Shown: positions 35,810 to 44,502, counted from the stretch's first letter. The stretch is DNA of 64,000 bases from DATFVJ01 sp963851085 (GCA_963851085.1 CAWKNX010000002.1:185388-249387), one strand, 5' to 3'. Notes: generated from the letters alone by a model not told the origin. Made by a program: numbers and translations.

Positions 35810-36409
35810 TCACCACTCGATCCCCTTCTGGCCCTTCTGGCCGGCGTCCATCGGATGCTTGATCTTGGTCATCTCCGTGACGAGGTCGGCGCGTTCAAGC
35901 AGCCGCGGGTGTGCGCCCCTGCCCGTTATCACCACATGCTGCTGGCCCGGCCTGCCCGCCAGGACGCCGATCACTTCGTCCACGTCGATCCAGCCCCAGG
36001 TGATCGGGTAGGTGAATTCGTCGAGGACGTACAGCCGGTAGGTCTGCGCGGCGAGGTCGCGGCGGATCTGCGCCCATCCCTCCGCGGCACGCTCCGCGTG
36101 GTCGTCACCAGCATCCCGCTGAATCCACGACCAGCCGTCGCCCATCTTGTGCCAGGTCACCGTGCCGCCGACGCCGCTGTCGCCGAGCGTGCGCAGCGCC
36201 TGTTCCTCGCCGACCCGCCACTTGGCCGACTTGACGAACTGGAACACCCCGACCGGCCAGCCCTGGTTCCACGCGCGAAGCGCGAGCCCGAACGCGGCCG
36301 TGGACTTCCCCTTGCCAGGCCCGGTATGGACGATCACCAGCGGGCGGTTCCTGCGCTGGCGGGTCGTGAGGCCGTCGGCCGGCACCTGCGACGGTTGCCC
36401 CTGCGGCAT
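35810..36409 (-). CDS. cobO: Cob(I)yrinate a,c-diamide adenosyltransferase (CobO/BtuR)
   Basis: 199 residues. P-loop IVHTGPGKGKSTAAFGLALR, then FQFVKSAKWRVGEEQAL, the LYVLDEFTYPITWGWIDVD block and VVITGRGAHPRLLERADLV are characteristic of the CobA/CobO/PduO-unrelated BtuR family. It transfers adenosyl from ATP to the corrinoid cobalt. Start ATG 36409 has only a weak GGTGG nearby. A palindrome (36426-36478) sits just upstream of the start, between this gene and the chelatase-like gene. Confidence 0.95.
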   Translation of the reverse strand: MPQGQPSQVPADGLTTRQRRNRPLVIVHTGPGKGKSTAAFGLALRAWNQGWPVGVFQFVKSAKWRVGEEQALRTLGDSGVGGTVTWHKMGDGWSWIQRDAGDDHAERAAEGWAQIRRDLAAQTYRLYVLDEFTYPITWGWIDVDEVIGVLAGRPGQQHVVITGRGAHPRLLERADLVTEMTKIKHPMDAGQKGQKGIEW

Positions 36410-36425
36410 CAGGCCGCCACCGTCT

Positions 36426-36478
36426 CATGATCGCGGTAACTTTTCCGCGAATGCTTCCAAAAAGTTACCGCGATCATG
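36426..36478. repeat. 19-bp inverted repeat upstream of cobO
   Basis: CATGATCGCGGTAACTTTT (36426-36444) is perfectly repeated in inverted orientation at 36460-36478, with a 15-base loop. It fills half of the 100-base gap between the ChlI/ChlD-like gene and cobO. A T-run follows the arm on either strand at the loop side. It may be an operator, a processing site or a member of a dispersed palindrome family. It is distinct from the palindrome at 26923. Confidence 0.92.
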
Positions 36479-36509
36479 GAAAGAGCCGCTGTGAGGCGTT
36501 GCTTTGTCA

Positions 36510-38676
36510 TCACGCCGCCCTTACCCGCGCGTCTTTGACCGTCCGCACGAGCGCACCCGCGGCAAGCTCGTCGAGCCTGATCAGCTCACCCCCGAGCACG
36601 GCCGCGAGGCCGGCCGCGAGCCCAAGCCGCAGCGGCCCGGACTCGCAGTCGACCACGACGCTCGCCACGCCGCGCAGCAGCGCGGCAGCACGCGTCACCG
36701 CGCCGGGCTCGCCGCGGGTGGCGCGCCCGTCGGTGACAACGACAAGCAGCGGGCGGCGGCCAGGATCGCGCAGCCGCTCCGCCGAGAGCACCTCGGCGGA
36801 GCGGATCAGGCCGGCGGCGAGCGGCGTGCGACCGCCCGCGGGCATCTCGGCCAGCCGCCGCGCTCCCGCCTCCACAGAGGAGGTCGGCGGCAGCAGCAGC
36901 TGCGCGCCGTCGCCGCGGAAGCTGATCATTCCTACCTTGTCCCGGCGCTGGTAGGCGTCCAGGAGCAGCGAAAGCACCGCACCCTTGACCGCGTGCATGC
37001 GCTGCCTGGCCGCCATCGAGCCGCTCGCGTCCACCGCGAACAGCACCAGGTTGCCCTCACGCCCATGGCGGACAGCCGCGCGAAGATCTGACGGATGCAG
37101 GCGCAAGGGCCGGCCTGCCGCCGGCTGCCACCCCCTGCCGCGCTGGTGAGGCGCGGCCGCGCGCAGGGTGGCCGGCAGATGCAGCGCGGTCAGCCTGCCA
37201 CGCGGCACGCGTGCGCCCACGAGCCTGGCCCTGCGGAATGCGGGCGGCGCTGCGGCGGCCCGGCGCCCCGCCACCGACGCCTGCGATGGTGAAGACGGGC
37301 GGGCGGAACGGCGCGCCCGCCGCGGCGACGGTGAGCGCGTCCGGCCGTGGTCCCGCCAGTGAGCCGGAGCCGCCAGGCCCGGGCTCGGCGGTGCCCGCAC
37401 GCGCGCCGGCGTCGGACGTGGTGGCGCCGGACGGGACGGGTGCCGCCTCGCCGGCCTGCGGGGTGCCGGCGCCTGACGGCTCCGCCTGGCGTGGATCTTG
37501 CCGCGCGGCGGGACCCGCAGCCTCGGGCCCCGTCGCCCGATCGGATCCGTTCACCGCGTCCGTCCCTGACGGCGAGCCAGCGCTGGTGCCGCCGCCCGGC
37601 CGGCCGGGGCCGCCATCAGGATCGTCGCCTTCATCCGCGCCTTCCCCGGCCTGGCGCAGCGCCTCGTCGAGTGCTTCCTCATCCAGGCCAGGCGCGTCGA
37701 ACGGGTCGCGGCGGCGCCGGTGGGGCAGCGCCAGCCTGGCGGCCTGCCGCACGTCATCGGCGTTCACCTCATCGCGTCCATGCCACGCGGCCAGTGCCAT
37801 CGCGGCGCGGGCGGTAACGAGATCCGCGCGGAGCCCGTCGACGCCGAAGGCACCACACACCGCGCAGATCTGGCGCAGCACGGCATCGGGCAGCCGCACG
37901 CTGGGCAACTGCTGCCTCGCATCGGAGATTCGCCGCGCGAGCCGTTCGGTATCAACGGCCCAGCCAGCGGCAAAGCCAGCCGGATCCGCCTCGTAGGCCA
38001 GCCGCCGCCTGACCACCTCCGCCCGCTCGGCAGGATCGCGGGTCGCCGTGACCTGGACGGTCAGCCCGAACCTGTCGAGCAGTTGCGGGCGAAGCTCACC
38101 CTCCTCGGGGTTCATCGTGCCGACGAGCAGGAAGCTCGCCGCGTGCGTTACCGACACGCCCTCGCGCTCGACGTAGCAGGTGCCGAGGGCGGCGGCGTCG
38201 AGCAGCAGGTCGACGAGGTGATCATGGAGCAGGTTGACCTCGTCCACGTAGAGGAGGCCGCGGTGTGCCGAGGCGAGCAGACCCGGCTCGTAGGCCGTGA
38301 CGCCCTGCGTCAGCGCACGCTCGATGTCCAGCGAACCGACGAGGCGGTCCTCGGTCGCGCCAACGGGAAGCTCGGCAAGGCGCGCGTGGCGCTGGCGGGC
38401 GGGCGCGCCGGTCGCGTGCGGGCCGTCCGGGCAGCCGGGATCGGGCGCCTCCGGGTCGCAGGAGAACCTGCAGCCGGCGACGACCGCGATCGGGGGAAGC
38501 AGTTCGGCGAGCCCGCGGACGACCGTGGACTTCGCGGTTCCCTTCTCACCCCGCACCAGCACGCCGCCCACGCCTGGCGAGACCGCGTTCAGCAGCAGGG
38601 CGAGTTTGAGATCGTCCATGCCCACGACCGAACTGAACGGATACAGGGCACGTGCGGGCGCCGCGCCCCGCGCCAC
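36510..38676 (-). pseudogene. ChlI/ChlD-type AAA+ and VWA metal-chelatase subunit, frameshifted
   Basis: About 722 residues over two frames. First: YPFSSVVGMDDLKLALLLNA, Walker A GEKGTAKSTVVRG, Walker B LLYVDEVNLLHDHLVDLLLD and SFLLVGTMNPEEGELRPQLL, then an acidic and Pro-rich linker. Second, after a shift at about 37205: LHLPATLRAAAPHQRGRG, MIDAS motif LFAVDASGSMAARQRM, TPLAAGLIRSAEVL and VVVTDGRATRG. This is the fused motor/VWA partner of a CobN-like or magnesium chelatase. First gene after the cobalamin riboswitch. The GTG at 38676 is the first start in frame, but the GGGGAAGG ribosome site and ATG at 38780 belong to another frame, so another small indel may lie between. Confidence 0.85.
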
Positions 38677-38831
38677 CGCCCCCGCCGCCGAACCGGCAAC
38701 GCCCGCGCCGCCAGTGGCGCCGGTGGCGCCCGCGCCGCCCGTGCGGCCCCCGCCGACCCGGCCATCACTGCGTCAGGCATGCCATCTCATCCTTCCCCGG
38801 GTTCAGCGCCCGAAGGTGGCGTCCGATTGGC

Positions 38832-39040
38832 GGCCGGAGTTTCCTGGCTCCCGGATCAACGCTCGCCCCGCCTTCCCGCCGCTACGCGGCAGTGGCGTCG
38901 TGGGGGTTGCTCCCCGATCACAGTTGCGCGACAGCCCCGGACTCGCACCGGGTTCCTCAGCAGACCTCGCCAGCTCCCCAGCATGACACATCCGGTCGAT
39001 CCGCTCCCGGGTGGCACTCACCCGGCCGCTGTGTTTCGCG
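38832..39040 (-). promoter_or_regulatory. Cobalamin riboswitch
   Basis: On the minus strand the conserved blocks appear in order: GTGCC-type P2 segment (about 39015), GAGGAACCCGGTGCGAGTCC (around 38939-38957), GCAACTGTGATC (38927-38916), B12 box CGCCACTG (38897-38890), GGCGGGAAGGCGGGGCGAGC and GGGAGCCAGGAAACTCC (38852-38836). This is a textbook adenosylcobalamin aptamer. It ends about 40 bases before the GGGGAAGG ribosome site (38791-38798) of the chelatase-like gene and should shut down the whole operon when cobalamin is plentiful. Confidence 0.95.
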
Positions 39041-39447
39041 AAGCAGCGGCGCGGCCGCTCTGGCCGGCACGTTCCGCGGCCATGATCGTGCACACTGGAT
39101 CCGGACCGCTGGGCCTGCCGCCCTGACCCGGCCGGACCGGACACACCTTGAGCGGTTCACAGCCCTGTGACCTGCGGTACAGTGCCCTAGTTCGCCGCCT
39201 GACGGGAGTTTCGCACGATTTCAGGCACCACGATGGCCGACTGTCTCAGCTTGCGTGTTGTCGGCCTCGCGGAAGCGAAGTCCGCAGGATAATCCTTGCT
39301 GGTGCACCGCGACTGGCTTGCACGTCCCGGCCGGCGCTGCCAGACGTTCAGCTTTCCAACAGGAGTTCTTCAGCTCTGCCTGGTAGGCAATGGCGGCCAG
39401 CACAGATACAACCGGACCTCAATGTGACTTCTGCGAATGGAGCGTGC
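39041..39447. other. Divergent intergenic region
   Basis: About 400 bases between the riboswitch (minus strand) and the epimerase gene (plus strand). It must hold the promoters of both. I see no convincing -35/-10 pair. The frame of the epimerase stays open upstream to 39148, but that part reads as non-conserved sequence. Confidence 0.35.
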
Positions 39448-40422
39448 ATGGCCGACCCAGGCTGTTCCCGCGTGCTTGTGACCGGCGGAGCAGGCTTCAT
39501 CGGACGCCGGGTAGTGCGGACGCTGCTCGAATCCGGGGCCGACGTCACGGTCGCCGACAAGCAGCCCTTCCCTGACGGCGTCGTGGACGGTGGCGTCAGG
39601 ACCGTTCTCGGCGACCTGCGGGACCCAGAGGTCGCCGCACGCGCCGTGGACGTGGGCACGGACGCCGTCGTGCACCTCGCGGCCCTGACGTCCGTGCTCC
39701 GCTCGGTCGAGGACCCCGCGGGAACCTACGAGGTCAACGTCGCGGTCACCGCGAACCTCCTCGAACTGGCCCGCGAGCGTAGCATCGGCACGTTCATCTT
39801 CGCGTCCACCAACGCGGTCGCGGGCGATGTCGGCCGCCATGTCATCACCGAACGGACCCCGCTGCGCCCGCTGACGCCCTATGGGGCAACCAAGGCCGCC
39901 GCGGAGATGTTGCTCAGCAGTTACGCCGCCGCGTACGGGATCGATGGGTGCGCGCTGCGGTTCTCCAACGTCTACGGCCCTGGAATGGCCCGCAAGGACA
40001 GTCTTGTACCGCGGCTGATGCGGGCCGCGAGATCGGGCGCGGGCATCGACGTCTACGGTGACGGTGCCCAGCTTCGTGACCTCGTGCACGTCGACGACAT
40101 CGTGGCTGGCATGCTCACGGCCTGGCGGGCGGGTTACGCGGGGCCGCTCATCCTCGCGTCCGGCACCTCTGACTCGGTGAACGACATCGTCGGGGCCGCG
40201 CGCCGGGCCACGGGCAAGCCCATTCCGGCCCGCCACGTCCCGCCCAAACGGGGCGAGATGCCCGCGGTCCTCGTCGACATCTCAGTGGCGCGGGCGCTCG
40301 GCTACGAACCCGCCTACAATCTCGAATCCGGCCTGGCCACGGTGTGGCCAGAATTCGCGGCAGAAACGGACGCGGCCCGCAACGGTCATGGCAGCCCAGT
40401 AGGAGCGGAGGCAGCGACGTGA
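39448..40422 (+). CDS. NAD-dependent sugar epimerase/dehydratase
   Basis: 324 residues, extended short-chain dehydrogenase fold: VLVTGGAGFIGRRVVRTLLE (NAD-binding), DAVVHLAALTSV, catalytic YGATKAAAEMLL (YxxxK), FSNVYGPGM and GDGAQLRDLVHVDDIV. Closest in kind to UDP-glucose 4-epimerase-like enzymes; the exact sugar is not readable. Start ATG 39448 follows ATGGAGCG. Its stop overlaps the next gene's GTG (GTGA), so epimerase and glycosyltransferase are coupled and probably act on one glycan. Confidence 0.88.
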   Translation: MADPGCSRVLVTGGAGFIGRRVVRTLLESGADVTVADKQPFPDGVVDGGVRTVLGDLRDPEVAARAVDVGTDAVVHLAALTSVLRSVEDPAGTYEVNVAVTANLLELARERSIGTFIFASTNAVAGDVGRHVITERTPLRPLTPYGATKAAAEMLLSSYAAAYGIDGCALRFSNVYGPGMARKDSLVPRLMRAARSGAGIDVYGDGAQLRDLVHVDDIVAGMLTAWRAGYAGPLILASGTSDSVNDIVGAARRATGKPIPARHVPPKRGEMPAVLVDISVARALGYEPAYNLESGLATVWPEFAAETDAARNGHGSPVGAEAAT

Positions 40423-41390
40423 CGAGCCCGGCACCCGAGTACGACACAGCGGGCCCAGACCGGTCGGTCGACGACGCCGCCACACACGCCTTCGCCACCG
40501 AGTACGCCGACCGCGCGCGCCAGCTTCCGCCCGTCGCCATCGTGATCGCCGCCTATAACGAGGAGGGCGCGCTCGGCCCGGTGATCGACGCGCTCCCCGC
40601 GAGCATCTGCGGCCTGGAAACCGCGACCATCGTGGTCGTCGACGGTTCGGTGGACGGCACCGCCAAAGAGGCGCATCAGCACGGCGCTCTCGTCTGCGAT
40701 GTGCCTGTCAACCGCGGGCAGGGAGCGGCCCTGCGGCTCGGCTACCGGCTCGCCCGCGAAGGCGGCGCAAGTTACATCGTGACCACCGATGCGGACGGCC
40801 AGTACGACCCCGCCGACGCGCAGCGCCTGCTGGAACCCGTGCTGGCCGGCGACGCGGATTTCGTGACCGGATCGAGAACGCTTGGCAGCGAGGAGACCAG
40901 GGACCCGGTGCGCAAGCTCGGCGTCCGGGTGTTCGCCGCGACGATCAGCGTGCTGGCCGGCCAGCGCGTCACCGACCCGTCGTTCGGCATGCGGGCCATG
41001 CGCGCAGAGGTGACCGCCGCGGTCCAGCTTCAACAGCCCCAGTACCAGTCGGCGGAGTTGCTGATCGGAGTGATCGCCCGCGGCTTCCGGGTCGCCGAGC
41101 GGCCGGCCACGATCCGCAAGCGGCGGGTCGGTGAGAGCAAGAAGGGGCACAACGTCATGTACGGCCTCCGCTTCGCTCGCGTGATCGTCGGCACCTGGTG
41201 GCGCGAGCGGCGTCAGCGGACGGCGGATACCTCGGGTACCCCCTCGTCAGCGCTCACCGGGCGCGACCGCGCCGACGACGCGGCAGGGCCAGCCGATGGG
41301 GTGGTCCCTGACGCCATGGCCGGGATGCTGGATGAGTCCACTGACGCGCGGTCCGGGTCCTTGACGCCCCGGTCGGCGAAGAGGACGTAG
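40419..41390 (+). CDS. Family 2 glycosyltransferase
   Basis: 323 residues. GT-A fold: VAIVIAAYNEEGALGPVIDA, IVVVDGSVDGTAKEAHQHGA, PVNRGQGAALRLGYRLA, DxD block TTDADGQYDPAD and VTGSRTLGSEETRDPVRKLG, typical of dolichol-phosphate-mannose-synthase-like enzymes. No membrane helix is obvious. Start GTG 40419 after AGGAGCGGAGG, overlapping the epimerase stop. The last about 60 residues are disordered and lie antisense to the tail of the convergent GtrA gene. With GtrA nearby, transfer of a sugar to a lipid carrier is likely. Confidence 0.88.
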   Translation: MTSPAPEYDTAGPDRSVDDAATHAFATEYADRARQLPPVAIVIAAYNEEGALGPVIDALPASICGLETATIVVVDGSVDGTAKEAHQHGALVCDVPVNRGQGAALRLGYRLAREGGASYIVTTDADGQYDPADAQRLLEPVLAGDADFVTGSRTLGSEETRDPVRKLGVRVFAATISVLAGQRVTDPSFGMRAMRAEVTAAVQLQQPQYQSAELLIGVIARGFRVAERPATIRKRRVGESKKGHNVMYGLRFARVIVGTWWRERRQRTADTSGTPSSALTGRDRADDAAGPADGVVPDAMAGMLDESTDARSGSLTPRSAKRT

Positions 41391-41857
41391 TGGAAGATCG
41401 CGAACCTCGACAGGAACGTCACGGCGTTGGCCACGAGGTACGCCGCGCCGACGAAGGCGAGCCGCGGGATCGGCCGCATGCCCATCGACAAGGCCAGGTG
41501 GTGGGCCAGGCTGGTCGCAAGCGAGAGGAAAACGATGGTGCCCGCGGCGATCAGCCAGAACGGCAGCGTCTCCTTGAGCAGATGCGGACGGCCCCTGCGT
41601 TCCCATGCCCAGCGGCTCAGCACATAGCTCGTCACCGCACCCGCGAACCAGGCGACTGTTGCGGACACGGTCGGCCACAGCTTCCCGGCACCCAGGCAGG
41701 TGATCAGCGTGATTTCACTCGCCGCGAGCGCCATCGCCGAACCGAAGGCGAACCGGGTGAACCGCCGGCCTACCGTGCGGACGCCGTACGCGTACACTGC
41801 CCGGACCATGCGGTGCGCGCGCACGGCCCGGACCACTCTGCGCAACGCCAATACCAT
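41213..41857 (-). CDS. GtrA-like membrane protein
   Basis: 214 residues with four hydrophobic helices: FAFGSAMALAASEITLITCL, SATVAWFAGAVTSYVLSRWA, TLPFWLIAAGTIVFLSLATS and LAFVGAAYLVANAVTFLSRF, ending FAIFHYVLFAD, the standard GtrA ending. GtrA proteins are thought to flip or present lipid-linked sugars, often with a family 2 glycosyltransferase as here. The C-terminal 50 residues are Ser/Ala-rich and overlap the glycosyltransferase gene on the other strand by 178 bases. Confidence 0.88.
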   Translation of the reverse strand: MVLALRRVVRAVRAHRMVRAVYAYGVRTVGRRFTRFAFGSAMALAASEITLITCLGAGKLWPTVSATVAWFAGAVTSYVLSRWAWERRGRPHLLKETLPFWLIAAGTIVFLSLATSLAHHLALSMGMRPIPRLAFVGAAYLVANAVTFLSRFAIFHYVLFADRGVKDPDRASVDSSSIPAMASGTTPSAGPAASSARSRPVSADEGVPEVSAVR

Positions 41858-41952
41858 CGTTACCTCGGCTTACGGGTGTCGTGGTGACCGACAATAGCGG
41901 ACCAACCTGGGCGTCAGGTCAAGATCCAACCGCAGGAAGTTAGGAGCTGGAC

Positions 41953-43110
41953 ATGAAGATCTTGGTGTTGGGTGGTGACGGCTACCTGGGGTGGCCGACT
42001 GCACTGCACCTGTCGGACGGCGGTCACGACGTGGCTGTTGCCGACAACTTCGCCCGCCGACAGTACGATCACGAACTCGGCGTGGAAAGCCTAGTGCCCA
42101 TTGAGACGCTGCGCACACGTGTGACCACCTGGCACGAACTCACAGGGAAGAACATCGGGTGCTATGTCGGTGACCTTACCGATCCTGACTTTACCTACCA
42201 TATTATCCGGGATTACCGGCCCGACGCGGTCGTTCACTTTGCCGAGCAACGCGCCGCGCCATATTCGATGATTGACCGCAAGCACGCCGTATACACCCAG
42301 TCCAATAACGTCGTGGGGAACCTCAACCTGCTGTACGCGATCGCCGAGACCGACCCGGACATCCACCTGGTCAAGCTCGGCACCATGGGCGAGTACGGCA
42401 CGCCCAACATCGACATCGAGGAAGGCTGGCTCGAGGTCGAGCACAATGGCCGCAAGGACCGTGTCCTGTTCCCGAAGCGGCCCGGTTCCTTCTACCACCT
42501 GTCCAAGGTGCATGACAGCCACAACATCGAGTTCGCCTGCCGGATCTGGGGCCTGCGCGCGACGGACCTGAACCAGGGCGTGGTGTACGGGCAGCAGACG
42601 CCGCAGGCGGCCCTCGACGAACGCCTCGCCACCCGCTTCGACTACGACGCGGTCTTCGGCACGGTCCTGAACAGGTTCTGTATCCAGGCCGTGCTCGGTC
42701 ACCCGCTGACCGTGTACGGTGCGGGCGGTCAGACCCGCGGCATCATCGACATCCGCGACACGGTCCGCTGCATTCAGCTGGCGTGTGAGAACCCCGCGGA
42801 CCAGGGTGAGTTCCGGGTCTTCAACCAGATCACCGAGTGGATGTCGGTCACCGAGATCGCCGACACCATCGCCAAGTGCAGCCCGGAACCCGTGACGATC
42901 GAGCACATAGACAACCCGCGTGTCGAGGCTGACGAGCACCACTACAAGGTCACCCACACCAAGCTCATCGAGCTCGGCCTGACACCCCACCTGCTGTCCG
43001 ACACGCTGATCGAGTCACTCCTGGAGATCACGAAGCGGTACGCGCACCGGGTACGGGCCGAGGCGCTGCGCCCGACCGTCAACTGGCGCACGCCGGGCGG
43101 CCCGAGGTAG
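41953..43110 (+). CDS. sqdB: UDP-sulfoquinovose synthase (SQD1/SqdB type)
   Basis: 385 residues. ILVLGGDGYLGWPTALHLS (NAD site), EQRAAPYSMIDRKHAVYTQS, KLGTMGEYGTPNIDIEEG, catalytic FYHLSKVHDSHNI (YxxxK), QGVVYG and GIIDIRDTVRCIQLA, and HHYKVTHTKL. These blocks are specific to SQD1-type enzymes, which make UDP-sulfoquinovose from UDP-glucose and sulfite, the head group of sulfolipid or a sulfosugar in glycans. Start ATG 41953 with GTTAGGAGCTGG upstream. Divergent from gtrA with 95 bases between. No sulfolipid glycosyltransferase (SQD2 type) is identified, unless the nearby family 2 enzyme serves. Confidence 0.93.
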   Translation: MKILVLGGDGYLGWPTALHLSDGGHDVAVADNFARRQYDHELGVESLVPIETLRTRVTTWHELTGKNIGCYVGDLTDPDFTYHIIRDYRPDAVVHFAEQRAAPYSMIDRKHAVYTQSNNVVGNLNLLYAIAETDPDIHLVKLGTMGEYGTPNIDIEEGWLEVEHNGRKDRVLFPKRPGSFYHLSKVHDSHNIEFACRIWGLRATDLNQGVVYGQQTPQAALDERLATRFDYDAVFGTVLNRFCIQAVLGHPLTVYGAGGQTRGIIDIRDTVRCIQLACENPADQGEFRVFNQITEWMSVTEIADTIAKCSPEPVTIEHIDNPRVEADEHHYKVTHTKLIELGLTPHLLSDTLIESLLEITKRYAHRVRAEALRPTVNWRTPGGPR

Positions 43111-43155
43111 CCACCCCTGGAACCCCGGCGCCGCGGCACCGCAGGTGCCAACTGC

Positions 43156-43358
43156 GGCGCGCTGCGCGGCAGCCGTTCGGGCCCCGCCAGCCCAGGGGGG
43201 CGACCCCCTGGAACCCCCGCCCCGGCGCCCGCAGCGGGCACGCCGGCGCGCTGCGCGGCAGCCGTTCGGGCCCCGCCAGCCCAGGGGGCGACCCCCTGGA
43301 ACCCCCGCCCCGGCGCCCGCAGCGGGCACGCCGGCGCGCTGCGCGGCAGCCGTTCGGG
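43156..43358. repeat. 88/89-bp tandem repeat with hairpin core
   Basis: Two full copies (starting 43156 and 43245) and a 26-base third copy (43333-43358) of a unit beginning GGCGCGCTGCGCGGCAGCCG. Each full copy contains CCAGGGGG, a short loop, CCCCCTGG, a strong hairpin. Copy 2 lacks one G of the G-run. A degraded partial copy precedes (43111-43155). The core and flanks match the hairpin element at 16423-16445. It lies just after the sqdB stop and may end transcription. Confidence 0.92.
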
Positions 43359-43426
43359 ATAATGGGCAGCCAAGCCGGTGCGGGCGGAGGCGGGAGGCAT
43401 CGCCGCCCTTTGCCAGGGCCGGGCAA

Positions 43427-43444
43427 ACTGGAACGTGTTCTAGT
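43427..43444. promoter_or_regulatory. KstR-like operator upstream of the luciferase-like oxidoreductase
   Basis: ACTGGAACGTGTTCTAGT is a near-perfect palindrome (only the centre and one base pair differ) and resembles the TAGAACACGTTCTA operators of KstR-type TetR regulators, which control sterol and lipid catabolism in Mycobacteriales. It lies 41 bases before the start codon of the oxidoreductase gene, where a repressor would block transcription. No TetR gene is in the window. Confidence 0.5.
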
Positions 43445-43485
43445 ATGGCGGACGGGGCACTGGGCCTGCGGGCGGAGGTAACGCC

Positions 43486-44502
43486 ATGACCGACGAGCTG
43501 AAGCTCGGCCTTAATCTCGGGTACTGGCTCACACCGGGCGATGCCACCGAGGTCGTTCTCGCGGCGGAGCGGCTCGGATACGACTCCATCTGGACCGCTG
43601 AATACTGCGGCTCGGACGCGCTGACCCCGCTGGCCTGGTACGGCGCGCGCACCAGCCGCATCAAGCTGGGCACGTCGGTGATCCAGCTCGCCGCCCGCAC
43701 GCCGGCCGCGACCGCGATGGCGGCCGTGACCCTCGACCATCTTTCCGGCGGCCGGCTGATGCTCGGCGTGGGTGTGTCGGGCCCCCAGGTCGTGGAGGGG
43801 TGGTACGGGGTGCCGTTCGCGGAGCCGCTCGCGCGCACCCGCGAGTACGTGGACCTGCTTCGGGTGATATGGCGCAGGCAGCGGCCAGCACGTAACACCG
43901 GGGCCCACTACCCGCTCCCCTACCGGCCAGGGACCGGGCTCGGCAAGCCGCTCAAGCTGAACATCGCTCCGCTGCGCGAGGCCATCCCGGTCTATCTCGG
44001 CGCGGAAGGCCCGAAGAACGTCGCACTCGCCGCCGAGATCGCCGACGGCTGGCTGTCGCTGTTCACCCATCCGGAAAAGATCGGCCACGTTTACGGCGAG
44101 GCACTCGCGGCGGCACCGCCAGGCTTCGACATCGCCGCCATGGTCAACGTCATCCTCACTGACGACCTCCCCGCTGCGCTGCGGGCCGCGAAGATGATGA
44201 TCGGTTTCTATATCGGCGGCATGGGCGCACGTAACCGGAACTTCCACCTCGACGTGGTCAGCCGGATGGGATTCGAGGAGGCGGCACGCAACGTCCAGGA
44301 CCTGTTCCTCGAAGGCCGCCGCGACGAGGCCTTCGCTGCCGTGCCCGATGAGCTCGCGGACGGGATGTGCCTGCTCGGACCCATCGGGCGGATCCGCGAA
44401 CGGCTCGAACTGTGGCGGAAGAGCCCGGTCACGACGCTGCTCGTGATGGGCCCGAACAACGAACCGGATCTGCGGGCGATACGCGACGCGGTGCTCGGCT
44501 AG
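43486..44502 (+). CDS. F420-dependent (LLM class) luciferase-like oxidoreductase
   Basis: 338 residues, TIM-barrel luciferase-like family: LKLGLNLGYWLTPGDATEVV, AAERLGYDSIWTAEYCGSDA, TSRIKLGTSVIQLAARTPAA, LGVGVSGPQVVEGWYG and PVYLGAEGPKNVALAAEIAD. In actinomycetes these enzymes usually use coenzyme F420 and reduce or oxidise alcohols or activated alkenes; the substrate here is unknown. The KstR-like operator upstream hints at lipid or sterol catabolism. Start ATG 43486 follows GGAGGTAACGCC. Stands alone on the plus strand. Confidence 0.9.
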   Translation: MTDELKLGLNLGYWLTPGDATEVVLAAERLGYDSIWTAEYCGSDALTPLAWYGARTSRIKLGTSVIQLAARTPAATAMAAVTLDHLSGGRLMLGVGVSGPQVVEGWYGVPFAEPLARTREYVDLLRVIWRRQRPARNTGAHYPLPYRPGTGLGKPLKLNIAPLREAIPVYLGAEGPKNVALAAEIADGWLSLFTHPEKIGHVYGEALAAAPPGFDIAAMVNVILTDDLPAALRAAKMMIGFYIGGMGARNRNFHLDVVSRMGFEEAARNVQDLFLEGRRDEAFAAVPDELADGMCLLGPIGRIRERLELWRKSPVTTLLVMGPNNEPDLRAIRDAVLG

